From the NCBI GenBank assembly GCA_964559295.1, contig CAZLGO010000018.1:1-23824 (forward strand): a stretch of 23,824 nucleotides of DNA, given 5' to 3'. The notes below the pieces were generated by a model. The model was given only the letters and a program-made list of their open reading frames with translations, did not search any database and was not told the DNA's origin. This document shows, piece by piece, positions 8,231-16,200 of the stretch; the first letter of the stretch is position 1, and every line of letters begins with the position of its first letter. The DNA comes from CAZLGO01 sp964559295. Lineage in GTDB: Archaea > Methanobacteriota > Methanobacteria > Methanobacteriales > Methanobacteriaceae. Made by a program: the position numbers and the translations under genes.

Positions 8231-8250
8231 ATGAGAGAAACTCATATAAT
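8231..8250 (+). promoter_or_regulatory. Inverted repeat overlapping a TATA box ahead of the regulator gene
   Basis: ATGAG-agaaa-CTCAT (8231-8245) is a perfect 5-bp inverted repeat whose right arm runs into CATATAAT (8243-8250), a TATA-like box about 40 bases before the winged-helix gene. A second TATA candidate, TTATATAA, lies at 8176-8183. GGTGG at about 8281-8285 is the ribosome binding site. The arrangement would suit autorepression by the winged-helix protein, which is inference. Confidence 0.35.
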
Positions 8251-8289
8251 ACAGTTTTCTTCAATAAAGGACTCAAAGTTGGTGGATAA

Positions 8290-9081
8290 ATGAAGGTTTT
8301 CAAAAAAAGAGGAGAACTTACGCGATTTCAAATACTTGTGGAAATAGCCAAGGGGCAACCGCATCTAAGGCAAAAAGACATTGCAGAAAAACTTGGAATA
8401 ACCATTCAAGCTGTCTCTGAGAATATAAAAATTCTGGTAGATCGGGGATTTGTTGAAACCAAAACAGGACATCCAAGGTATAAGATCACAAAAAGAGGAA
8501 TTGATAAGATAAAAAAGGAGGCTTCTGATCTTAAAAGATACGCAGATGAGGTCACAGACACAATAAGTGCCTACAAATCAATATGGCCTGCAATAGCAAA
8601 AGAAGATTTAAAAGCAGGCAATAAAGTTTGGCTTAAGATGGAGAATGGAACATTGTATGCAACAAAAGATAAAACATCTGCATACGCGAAGGTGCTTCAT
8701 GACGCGAAAGCTGGTTGGGATGTAGCCCTCACTGATTTAGGTGGTACAATAGAACTTGAGCACGGTAATGTGTTTATAATAAAACTTCCAACCATAAGTC
8801 AAGGTGGATCAAGAGCCTGTGACCTTGATAGGATCAAAAAGATATACAAAAGAGGGTTTGACAAGATTGGTGTTATGGGAACGGTTTCAAAGGCTGTTGT
8901 AGATAAATTGGAGATTGCAACTGATTTTGAATTTGCAACCCCTTATGCCACTGTTGCTGCGGCAAAAAGGGGGCTTAGCGTGCTTGTTTTTGCAGTAGGT
9001 GGAATGACCAAGAGCATAACAAGAAAACTCGATGAAGAAGGAATACATTATACAATGGAAGATGTAACAAGATCTAAATGA
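8290..9081 (+). CDS. Winged-helix transcriptional regulator with conserved archaeal C-terminal domain
   Basis: Residues about 8-75 form a MarR/ArsR-like winged helix: RFQILVEIAKGQPHLRQKDI, then AEKLGITIQAVSENIKILVD as the recognition region, and RGFVETKTGHPRYKITKRGI as the wing. The remainder (about 76-263) is a domain I know from methanogen proteins annotated only as regulators; it ends with KIGVMGTVSKAVVDKLEIA and a glycine-rich VFAVGGMTKSITRKL that could bind a ligand. No cofactor motif is recognised. Its last codons overlap the start of the next gene (ATGA), so it is translationally coupled to the methyltransferase and may regulate the string that follows. Confidence 0.75.
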   Translation: MKVFKKRGELTRFQILVEIAKGQPHLRQKDIAEKLGITIQAVSENIKILVDRGFVETKTGHPRYKITKRGIDKIKKEASDLKRYADEVTDTISAYKSIWPAIAKEDLKAGNKVWLKMENGTLYATKDKTSAYAKVLHDAKAGWDVALTDLGGTIELEHGNVFIIKLPTISQGGSRACDLDRIKKIYKRGFDKIGVMGTVSKAVVDKLEIATDFEFATPYATVAAAKRGLSVLVFAVGGMTKSITRKLDEEGIHYTMEDVTRSK

Positions 9082-10301
9082 AAAAAGAAAAATATCATCC
9101 TCTAACCATCTCAAAAGATGTTCTTAACATCGTTGGAGAATGTTTTGAAGCTGAAAGAAGAGGAGATAGAAATGCAAGATTTCGCGCGCGAAATGCTTTA
9201 GGAGATTTTTTGATAAAGACAGCCGATGGATCTTATACATTAAGATCAAATGTTTTAGATGGAAAATCAGAGACTATGCATACATATCATGGAGCAGTTG
9301 AAGAATCGCTTGAGAGATTTGTAAAGCCATCCAATCTTAAAGGAAAAGAGAATATACATGTCCTGGATATTTGCAGTGGTTTGGGATACAATGCATCTTC
9401 CTGTATTGAGTTTTTAGCTTGCGATGATGTAAAAATTAAAATCGACATGATTGAAATATCGAAAGAAACACTTGCAACTGCTCTTATTATTCCAAGTCCG
9501 CTAAAATCACATAAAATAATCAAAAAAGCAATAGAGGATAAATTGTACAATGAGGGATTCGCTGCTTTTAGATTTCACAAAGAGGATATACCAGAGAACA
9601 TCAAAATAAAATTATTCTGTGGGGATGCAAGAGACATAATCAAAAAAATGGAGAATCATCGAAAGTACGACGCTGTATTTTTAGATCCATTCAGTCCAGC
9701 AAAATCTCCAGAGCTTTATACCCTTGAATTTTTCCATATTATAAAGAACAGATTAAAGAATGATGGTACCTTATCGACCTATACCTCTGCAGCACCTGTA
9801 AGATCTGCTCTAATACAGGCTGGATTTCATGTGGGAGAGGGACCTTTCTTTGGAAAAAAAGCTGGAACCATTGCGTCACCATCACCCCAATGTATTAAAA
9901 AACCTCTTTCGGTGGACGATGAGCGAATGATAGCATTAAGCGACGCTGGGATCCCATTTAGAGATCCAAAATTAGTTGATTCTGGCGGTAAGATAGCTAA
10001 AAGGCGTGAACGTGAGCGCAAAAAGGTAAGAGGATCGGAAAAGCTTCCATCAACCGTGAAAACTCCCGTATATCTTTGCAGAGATGTTTATGATATAAGA
10101 TTAAAAAGAAGAGTCTTGAGAAACATACAGGAGTTTGGAATAGATAGTTTAAACTCAAAAAAATCAAGATTCATAGTGTGTCCTCAGTTTGAGGAATGTA
10201 TATGTGGTTGTGAAATTGGAAAGTTAAACAATTCTTCTGATAGGATAAGGGAGATGTCGAAAAGATTATCTTTCATTAAAGGTGAGAAGATTGAACTTTG
10301 A
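9078..10301 (+). CDS. MnmC-like SAM-dependent methyltransferase (probable tRNA modification)
   Basis: A 407-residue protein. Residues 94-105 (HVLDICSGLGYN) are the SAM-binding motif I, and residues about 201-215 (FLDPFSPAKSPELYT) match the D-P-F-S/A-P...P-x-L-W/Y-T signature of the MnmC2/DUF752 methyltransferases that finish the mnm5 modification at tRNA U34. There is no FAD oxidase domain, as usual for archaeal stand-alone forms. A basic linker (KRRERERKKVRG, about 312-323) leads to a C-terminal part with a Cys cluster (C-P-x4-EC-x-CGC, about 375-386) that may bind metal or RNA. It overlaps the regulator by 4 bases and tgtA by 11, placing two tRNA-modification genes together. Confidence 0.8.
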   Translation: MKKEKYHPLTISKDVLNIVGECFEAERRGDRNARFRARNALGDFLIKTADGSYTLRSNVLDGKSETMHTYHGAVEESLERFVKPSNLKGKENIHVLDICSGLGYNASSCIEFLACDDVKIKIDMIEISKETLATALIIPSPLKSHKIIKKAIEDKLYNEGFAAFRFHKEDIPENIKIKLFCGDARDIIKKMENHRKYDAVFLDPFSPAKSPELYTLEFFHIIKNRLKNDGTLSTYTSAAPVRSALIQAGFHVGEGPFFGKKAGTIASPSPQCIKKPLSVDDERMIALSDAGIPFRDPKLVDSGGKIAKRRERERKKVRGSEKLPSTVKTPVYLCRDVYDIRLKRRVLRNIQEFGIDSLNSKKSRFIVCPQFEECICGCEIGKLNNSSDRIREMSKRLSFIKGEKIEL

Positions 10302-12261
10302 AGTAAAATACAAGGACGCGATGGGAAGAATTGGCGTCCTGGAGACTCCTCACGGAAACATAAAAACACCTGCTCTTATGCCTGTTGTTCATCCAGAAAA
10401 ACAAATTTTGGATGTTAAAAAATATGGAGCTGAAGTAGTCATAACAAACGCCTATATAATCTACAAAAATGATGACCTTAAAAATAAAGCTCTAAAAAGT
10501 GATGTACATAACCTTATTAATTTTCATGGTCCTGTCGTCACAGATTCTGGATCTTTCCAGCTTTTAGAATATGGTGATATCGATGTTACAAACAAAGAGA
10601 TAGTGAAATTTCAAGAGAAAATTGGTGCTGATATTGGAACTTCACTTGATATTCCAACTCCTCCTTTTGTGGATAGAAAAAGAGCTGAAAAAGAGCTTGA
10701 TATAACGCTTAAAAGGGCAAAGGAAGCATTGGATATAAGAGATAAACTAATTTTGAATTCTGTTGTACAAGGCTCCACCTACTTGGATCTGCGGGCAAGA
10801 TGTGCGAAAATCTTAGGAAGTATGGATTTTGATATACATCCCATAGGAGCTGTTGTTCCCCTGCTTGAATCCTATCGCTTCTCAGATCTTTTGGATGTCA
10901 TGATGGCTTCCATATCTAATCTTCCAGATTCAAGACCAAGACATCTTATGGGGGCAGGACATCCTATGATCTTTGCCTTTGCAGTTGCTATTGGTTGTGA
11001 TCTTTTTGATTCTGCCGCTTATATCCTGTATGCTCAAGATGATCGTATCATGATGCCGACTGGAACCTACAGACTGGATAATTTATCTGAAATGCCTTGT
11101 TCATGTAAGATCTGCAACAATTACACACCAGATGACCTGAGGGATATGGAAAAGGAACAGAGAACGAAATTGATAGCTCATCATAACCTTTATATAAGTT
11201 TTGCAGAGATTCGAAAGATAAAGCAAGGGATTGTAGAAGGAAGCCTGCTTGAGCTTGTAGAACAAAGATGTAGAGCTCATCCATATCTTCTCGATGCTCT
11301 TCGTAACCTTAAAAAATACAAAGATATCATGGAAAGATACGATCCTGTGGTTAAAAAATCTTCATTTTTCTATTGCGGCCCTGAATCCTTAAACAGACCA
11401 GAAGTTCTTCGCCACCTTGAGAGGCTTAAAAGACTACCTGAAAAAAAAAGAGTTCTTTTACTTCCTCCACTTAAAAAACCCTACCTGAAGAATCTTTCAG
11501 ATGAATTGGGAAAATTTTATCATAAAATTAAAAATCAAAATGTGAATAATTCAGATCCAATACAAGTGGTAGTTGTCGATGTTCCTTTCTGCGTAATTCC
11601 CCTCGAAATCGATGAAGTATATCCGCTTGCACAAAATGAAGTTCCTCTCTTTTACGATGAAGATTCCAAAAAACTTGTGGCGGAAGTTCTTGGAGACTAC
11701 ATAAAAAATTTTGATGAGCTTATAGTAAGCGAAGATGTTATAAAATCCTTTAGCCTTGATTTTAAATTCAAATTCAATGATATCAATGCACCAAACATAA
11801 ATATAGACGATAAAGAAAAAATAAAATACATAGCCGATTATCAATTTGGTTATGGGGCAGGTAAAGCTCTTTTTGATGGAGATGTTCAGATAATAAAAAG
11901 TAGAAAAACCGGAAAGATAAGACATATATACCATGGGAAGAATCTAATTGCAACATTGCGTGCAAGAGATGGTTTTTTTGCATTATCATGGGAAGGTGCA
12001 AAAAGACTACATGCTTATTTTCACTATCCAAGAAACAGGGTTGTTGTGAATGGTGATGCTGAACCTTTTGCACTTGAAGGAAAAAGTATATTTGCCAAAT
12101 TCGTTATAGATTGTGATATAAATATAAGGGCAACTGAAGAGGTTTTGATAGTAAATGAGAAAGATGATCTGCTGGCTTTTGGTAAGTCGCTTTTGAGTGG
12201 CCATGAGATGTTGGATTTTAAAAGAGGCGTAGCTGTAAAAACAAGAAAAGGAGGTAAATGA
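10291..12261 (+). CDS. tgtA: tRNA-guanine(15) transglycosylase (archaeosine synthesis)
   Basis: Exchanges G15 in the tRNA D-loop for preQ0, the first committed step to archaeosine. TTDSGSFQ-type sequence (VTDSGSFQ, about residues 84-91) and GCDLFDSAAY (about 235-244) carry the two catalytic aspartates. The zinc site C-x-C-x2-C (CSCKIC) followed by His about 22 residues later is intact. The C-terminal region ends in a PUA RNA-binding domain (KIRHIYHGKNLIATLRARDG to about 650). I prefer TTG at 10291, since GGTGAG sits 4 bases upstream and the family begins with the NFEVKYKDAMGRIG-like strand; GTG at 10282 would add three residues. Predicted length 656 aa. Confidence 0.95.
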   Translation: MNFEVKYKDAMGRIGVLETPHGNIKTPALMPVVHPEKQILDVKKYGAEVVITNAYIIYKNDDLKNKALKSDVHNLINFHGPVVTDSGSFQLLEYGDIDVTNKEIVKFQEKIGADIGTSLDIPTPPFVDRKRAEKELDITLKRAKEALDIRDKLILNSVVQGSTYLDLRARCAKILGSMDFDIHPIGAVVPLLESYRFSDLLDVMMASISNLPDSRPRHLMGAGHPMIFAFAVAIGCDLFDSAAYILYAQDDRIMMPTGTYRLDNLSEMPCSCKICNNYTPDDLRDMEKEQRTKLIAHHNLYISFAEIRKIKQGIVEGSLLELVEQRCRAHPYLLDALRNLKKYKDIMERYDPVVKKSSFFYCGPESLNRPEVLRHLERLKRLPEKKRVLLLPPLKKPYLKNLSDELGKFYHKIKNQNVNNSDPIQVVVVDVPFCVIPLEIDEVYPLAQNEVPLFYDEDSKKLVAEVLGDYIKNFDELIVSEDVIKSFSLDFKFKFNDINAPNINIDDKEKIKYIADYQFGYGAGKALFDGDVQIIKSRKTGKIRHIYHGKNLIATLRARDGFFALSWEGAKRLHAYFHYPRNRVVVNGDAEPFALEGKSIFAKFVIDCDINIRATEEVLIVNEKDDLLAFGKSLLSGHEMLDFKRGVAVKTRKGGK

Positions 12262-12608
12262 TGTTACCTGGTATGGGAATGAGCCCAAAACAATTAAAAC
12301 AGATGCAAAGGGCAATGAAAAAGATGGGAATGGACATGAAAGAACTAAAAGGAGTCACAGAAGTCTTAATAAAATTTAAAGATAAGGAAGTTTTGATAAA
12401 AAACCCCAAGGTAAACCTGATGGATTTTATGGGTCAGAAAACATATCAAATAACAGGTAAAGTAAAAGAGAGGAAAAAAGAATTAGAGATTCCTGATGAG
12501 GATATAGAACTTGTGGCTTCCCAGGCTGGTGTAAGCAAAGAAGAAGCTAAGAAGGCTTTAGAAGATACGAATGGTGATCTGGCAGAGGCTATTATGAGGT
12601 TGACTTAA
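12261..12608 (+). CDS. nac: Nascent polypeptide-associated complex protein (archaeal NAC)
   Basis: Ribosome-bound homodimeric chaperone contacting nascent chains near the exit tunnel. The methionine-rich, basic N-terminus (LPGMGMSPKQLKQMQRAM) is followed by the NAC beta-barrel domain (about residues 30-75) and a C-terminal UBA domain (EDIELVASQAGVSKEEAKKA then LEDTNGDLAEAIMRL). Two adjacent ATG codons are possible, at 12258 and 12261. The AGGAGGT at 12249-12255 leaves 5 bases to the second and only 2 to the first, so I chose 12261. It overlaps the tgtA stop. Confidence 0.95.
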   Translation: MLPGMGMSPKQLKQMQRAMKKMGMDMKELKGVTEVLIKFKDKEVLIKNPKVNLMDFMGQKTYQITGKVKERKKELEIPDEDIELVASQAGVSKEEAKKALEDTNGDLAEAIMRLT

Positions 12609-13340
12609 ATGGTGCTTGTTGCTCATCTATCAGATCCTCACATAGGCGCAATTGATTTTCGGGAGGATCTTATCACGGATACCATAAAAAAGATCAATCA
12701 ATTGAACCCGGATGTGGTAGTTGTAACAGGGGACATAACTGAGAATGGATATTATGCAGAGTTTGAGAGGGCAACAGGATTTTTAGATCTTGTAGAAGCT
12801 CCAATGCTCGTTGTTCCAGGAAATCATGATGCGAGGCATGTAGGGTATGAATGTTTTGAGGAACTTATAAAAGAGCGATATAGTACCTTAAGGGTTAGAA
12901 ATCATGAAATAGAAGTTATCGGATTGGATAGCAGCGAACCTGATTTGGATTATGGAAAAGTTGGAAGATCTCAACAAAGATGGATGGAAGATAAACTTCG
13001 AGCAAATAATTTGTTTAAAATCATAGCCTTACATCATCATATTATACCGGTTCCCAAAACAGGTCGTGAAAGAAATGTTTTAGCTGATGCTGGGGACATT
13101 CTTAAGTCCGTAATAGAGGGAAGTGCTGATCTTGTACTTTCAGGACATAAACATGTGCCTCATGTCTGGATTCTTGAGGGTACCGCCTTTGTTACTGCAG
13201 GAACTTTTTCCTCACTGAAACTCAGGGGAAATGATACTCCTTCCTTCAATACAATAAATATCCAGGAAGATAATGTTGAAATAGTTCTAAATCAGGCTGA
13301 TGGAAAGTGTAGATGCCTTGCAAACTACGAAAAAAGGTGA
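12609..13340 (+). CDS. Calcineurin-like metallophosphoesterase
   Basis: A 243-residue metallophosphoesterase with all five family blocks: LSDPHIG (Asp9, His11), VVTGDITENGYY, VPGNHDARH, ALHHHIIPVP and LSGHKHVPHV. The pattern is closest to CpdA/class III cyclic-nucleotide phosphodiesterase-type and related enzymes that use two metal ions; the actual substrate is unknown. It begins directly after the nac stop codon with GAGGT about 10 bases upstream, and its stop TGA is embedded in the ribosome binding site of the next gene, so nac, this gene, the NYN ribonuclease and the palm-domain gene look co-translated. Confidence 0.88.
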   Translation: MVLVAHLSDPHIGAIDFREDLITDTIKKINQLNPDVVVVTGDITENGYYAEFERATGFLDLVEAPMLVVPGNHDARHVGYECFEELIKERYSTLRVRNHEIEVIGLDSSEPDLDYGKVGRSQQRWMEDKLRANNLFKIIALHHHIIPVPKTGRERNVLADAGDILKSVIEGSADLVLSGHKHVPHVWILEGTAFVTAGTFSSLKLRGNDTPSFNTINIQEDNVEIVLNQADGKCRCLANYEKR

Positions 13341-13344
13341 TCGA

Positions 13345-14364
13345 TTGAAAGTTGTGGTTGATGCATCTAACGTTGCTCATTTCGGAAGAGAGGATAATGA
13401 AAAACCAAAATTTGCTAATATAATAGAAGCAACAGGAGTATTGGAGAAATTAGGTTACGATCCTTTAATCATAGCAGATGCATCTCTTCGTCATGAAATA
13501 GATGAGAAAGAAAAGTTCTTGGAGTTTCTGGAGAATGGAAAGATAACACAGGTTCCATCTGGTACAACAGCTGACCATTTTATATTAAAAACCGCTGAAG
13601 AGTTGAATGCAAAAATACTATCAAATGACACATTTAGGGAATATTATGATGAGTTCCATGATATCTCTGGTAAAAGGATCCCCTATACAATAAAAGATGG
13701 AAAAATATCAATTGGAACTCCTACAAAGCCAAAAAAGATAAAAAACATCCTACAGAGGATATGTTCACAGATATTAGGTGAACTTGAGAAGAAGGGTATG
13801 GATGTCTACAGATCAAAGAAAAGTAAAAACTTAAGTGGTATTGCAATTGCAAAGGAAGCAATTGATAGAATAACAAAAAGCAGAGAAGAAGGAATCGAAC
13901 CTAAGATAGAGGGGCTACTTATGAAAATCCCTCTCTTCGATAAAGTCCTTGATATGGTGGAAGATGCTGAGCGAACCAGTGATTTTATTTTGTTTGTGCT
14001 TGTAAATCCAAAAGATTACAAAGATGTTGTAAAAAATGCAGGAAACATTGCGGTTACAGTTGGAGATAGGCTCAAACTTGATCATGCTCCACTTGTTGCT
14101 GTAAGAAACGACCTTTTTACGAGACCTGGATCCTTTGAACTTAATATCATCTATTCAGATGAAGTAATTGAGGAAGCCCCCTACAATGTCTCTATAACCA
14201 TCAACGATCATGATTATGCATTTGTAAAGAAAAATTCAAGAAACATTGCAAGTACAATAGCTGCAAGATCAGGAACATGGAGGTTTCCTATTGTATCTGT
14301 TAAACCAAGCATACTCATGGAAAAACCAGGACACTTTGATATAGTTTTAGAGAAGGGAGGATAA
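13345..14364 (+). CDS. NYN/Zc3h12a-like ribonuclease with duplicated C-terminal module
   Basis: The N-terminal third (KVVVDASNVAHFG at residues 2-14; SNDTFREYYDEF at about 93-104) matches the NYN/Zc3h12a (Regnase-type) PIN-like RNase fold, with Asp6 and the S-N-D segment as likely metal-binding acidic residues. A basic linker follows. Residues about 221-269 and 287-335 are two related copies of one ~48-residue module: DYKDVVKNAGNIAVTVGD aligns with DYAFVKKNSRNIASTIAA and RPGSFELNII with KPGHFDIVL; I do not recognise that module. I chose TTG at 13345 because GGTGATC precedes it by about 3 bases and the conserved fold starts right after; an ATG at 13300 would overlap the phosphoesterase by 41 bases. 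Confidence 0.78.
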   Translation: MKVVVDASNVAHFGREDNEKPKFANIIEATGVLEKLGYDPLIIADASLRHEIDEKEKFLEFLENGKITQVPSGTTADHFILKTAEELNAKILSNDTFREYYDEFHDISGKRIPYTIKDGKISIGTPTKPKKIKNILQRICSQILGELEKKGMDVYRSKKSKNLSGIAIAKEAIDRITKSREEGIEPKIEGLLMKIPLFDKVLDMVEDAERTSDFILFVLVNPKDYKDVVKNAGNIAVTVGDRLKLDHAPLVAVRNDLFTRPGSFELNIIYSDEVIEEAPYNVSITINDHDYAFVKKNSRNIASTIAARSGTWRFPIVSVKPSILMEKPGHFDIVLEKGG

Positions 14365-14367
14365 TCG

Positions 14368-15558
14368 ATGATAACAGAGTATTTACTGAGAATCATCTTC
14401 GGATTTTTCCTTAAAACCAAAGTTTTAAGCATAGGGACAAAATACCATCCAACAAACGAGATAGAACGAGAATACGTTGATATGATAAATTATACAAAAA
14501 CCATGCTTTTAGAACTTGATCATGCACATATTACAACCAAAAAAATCTTTTACAACCTTATTAATGAAATTGGGGAAGATAATATCCCAAAAAACAGAAG
14601 ATTCATAGAATTAAAACCACCAGATAATAGGGTAGATGAATACGCCCTCCTGAGTAACATAATCATTGGAAGTGATAGATATCTGTATGTGGAAGCATTC
14701 GACCACGATGAGATCATCGATGGTTTCGTTGATATAATAAAAAAAGAAAAGGGCGTAATTATTGAAAAAAGTGCTTGTGAAATCGTTTCGTTGCTTCCAT
14801 CAAAAAACGACGCCATAAGAACAGCACTGGAACTTATAGTGTTTGGAATGAACAAAGATGTCGATGTAAGAGCTGCGGTTGGAATGACCGGAGCTGCTGC
14901 AACAGAACGAGCAATAAACTTAAACAAAGAGATAAACGATATGTCTGGTGTAGGATTCACAAAGCTTGGTGGTGAATTTGCAGTAGCCTTTTCATCTAAA
15001 CCGGAAAAATTAAGAGGTAAACCTTCTTCCTATGATAATTACCTGTTCATGGATGTTATAGACTCCACGAAGTTTATAGAAAAAAATGGCAGGGAAAAGC
15101 TTGTGAAGGTGATGAACGATATAAAGGATTTCATCGAAACTGAGTGCAGAGGAAAGGTAGAAGGTTATAAAGAAGGTGGAGACGATCTTATTGCAAATCT
15201 ACCAGCAAAGGATGTAGCACTGAGGGCAGGAATAGATTCTGCATGGCATGCTTTGGATAATGGTGCAAAACTTAGGATAGGAGTAGGCAAAAGTAGAAGA
15301 GAATCCGCAGAAAGAGCACAAATAGCAGATAACATAAAAATATGGAGCAGCAGTCCTGCTATGGTGTTTGATGTGGCAGACGGGATATACGCATATTACA
15401 TACCCTCAGAATTTACAACATCTACCATTGACTTTATTTTGCATGAAAAGTTCAAGGCATTGTCAATATTCATCTTCGTATTTATAGCTTCATTTCTTGA
15501 TTGGAGATTTGGAATTGTCGCTATGGTGCTATCTCTGTTGTATGTGCTGACCAGTTAG
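14368..15558 (+). CDS. Membrane-anchored tandem palm-domain protein, GTP cyclohydrolase III/nucleotidyl cyclase-like
   Basis: A 396-residue protein of unknown function. Two palm-like ferredoxin domains are visible: a degenerate one (about 104-185, YLYVEAFDHDE...IVSLL...VRAAVGMTGAAATERA) and an intact-looking one (about 225-325) with YLFMDVIDST (Asp229, Asp232), KEGGDDLIANLP (Gly270-Gly271-Asp272-Asp273) and KLRIGVGKSRRESAERAQIA. The same order, a weak first palm then an active second with GGDNF and a glycine-rich helix, occurs in archaeal GTP cyclohydrolase III (MJ0145/ArfA). GGDD also occurs in cyclase/Cas10-type palms. Unlike ArfA, it ends in two membrane helices (about 363-394) and has an N-terminal hydrophobic stretch (3-17). 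AGGGAGG lies 7 bases before the ATG and 3 bases separate it from the NYN gene. Confidence 0.7.
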   Translation: MITEYLLRIIFGFFLKTKVLSIGTKYHPTNEIEREYVDMINYTKTMLLELDHAHITTKKIFYNLINEIGEDNIPKNRRFIELKPPDNRVDEYALLSNIIIGSDRYLYVEAFDHDEIIDGFVDIIKKEKGVIIEKSACEIVSLLPSKNDAIRTALELIVFGMNKDVDVRAAVGMTGAAATERAINLNKEINDMSGVGFTKLGGEFAVAFSSKPEKLRGKPSSYDNYLFMDVIDSTKFIEKNGREKLVKVMNDIKDFIETECRGKVEGYKEGGDDLIANLPAKDVALRAGIDSAWHALDNGAKLRIGVGKSRRESAERAQIADNIKIWSSSPAMVFDVADGIYAYYIPSEFTTSTIDFILHEKFKALSIFIFVFIASFLDWRFGIVAMVLSLLYVLTS

Positions 15559-15559
15559 T

Positions 15560-15588
15560 AACCAAAATACCTTCTATTTTGGTTTTTA
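15560..15588 (+). terminator. Hairpin/T-run terminator after the palm-domain gene
   Basis: AACCAAAAT, a 7-base loop and ATTTTGGTT form a perfect 9-bp stem immediately after the stop codon at 15558, followed by TTTT. This marks the end of the gene string that may begin at 8290. Confidence 0.6.
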
Positions 15589-15845
15589 TGATTAGATTGC
15601 TTTTGTTCACAACAACAGAGTTTACGATTATAATATCTTTAATTTTTGTTTTTTAATTGTCCCTTATCGAGTCCCCAGGATTAACAACTAAGGTGGCTGG
15701 TGAAATTGATTCTATAGAATAATCTAATCTTTAATGAAACCTGGATGTGATCATATATAAAAACTAAATCATTATAACCATGGATTTTCTTAATTTAACC
15801 GTATAATTTAAATATTGGATTACAAATAATAATAGGGGAGATACC
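15589..15845 (+). promoter_or_regulatory. Intergenic region with promoter for the small membrane protein
   Basis: No gene is seen here. TCATATATAA at 15751-15760 and GTATAATTTA at 15801-15810 are TATA-box candidates; the second suits a start of transcription near 15830. A perfect 12-bp palindrome ATTCTATAGAAT lies at 15709-15720. GGGGAG at 15835-15840 is the ribosome binding site for the ATG at 15846. Confidence 0.4.
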
Positions 15846-16127
15846 ATGAACCCGAAAACCGAAGGGAAAATTATGATCGCATTGATCATATCTTTAATTG
15901 CATTTGGGTGTGGATCAGGTGCAGGTATACTAATGAGCATCTCACAAGACAATAACATACCTCCCATGTCGCTTAACTTTACCAAACAGGAGATTCCTTC
16001 ATATCACATAAACCCCAACGCCAATGATACAGGGGCTACACAAAAAGTCCAGCCAAGCAGTACCAATGGTTCAGAAGAAGTCTATGTGGAAAACCCCACA
16101 AATACACAGCAGAATCAAAGCTTATGA
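15846..16127 (+). CDS. Small membrane-anchored extracytoplasmic protein, unknown function
   Basis: A 93-residue protein. Residues about 9-32 (IMIALIISLIAFGCGSGAG and following) are one hydrophobic segment after a short basic N-terminus, so it is an anchor or signal sequence; Cys22 lies inside it but does not form a clear lipobox. The rest is polar, rich in Asn, Thr, Ser, Gln and Pro, as in cell-surface stalks of archaea. A good ribosome binding site (GGGGAG, 5 bases before ATG) and upstream TATA candidates support a real gene. It has no clear relation to argJ downstream. Confidence 0.65.
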   Translation: MNPKTEGKIMIALIISLIAFGCGSGAGILMSISQDNNIPPMSLNFTKQEIPSYHINPNANDTGATQKVQPSSTNGSEEVYVENPTNTQQNQSL

Positions 16128-16200
16128 AAGTATGACAATGCGATTAATCCTTTTTTATAGATCAAATCGAGGAATAATACAAGGCAAGTGAGAGAATTCT

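Noticed and set aside
14368..15558. CRISPR-type III (Cas10-like) polymerase because of GGDD
   Set aside because: No Cas genes or repeat array are present in the window, and the order of a degenerate then intact palm fits GTP cyclohydrolase III better.
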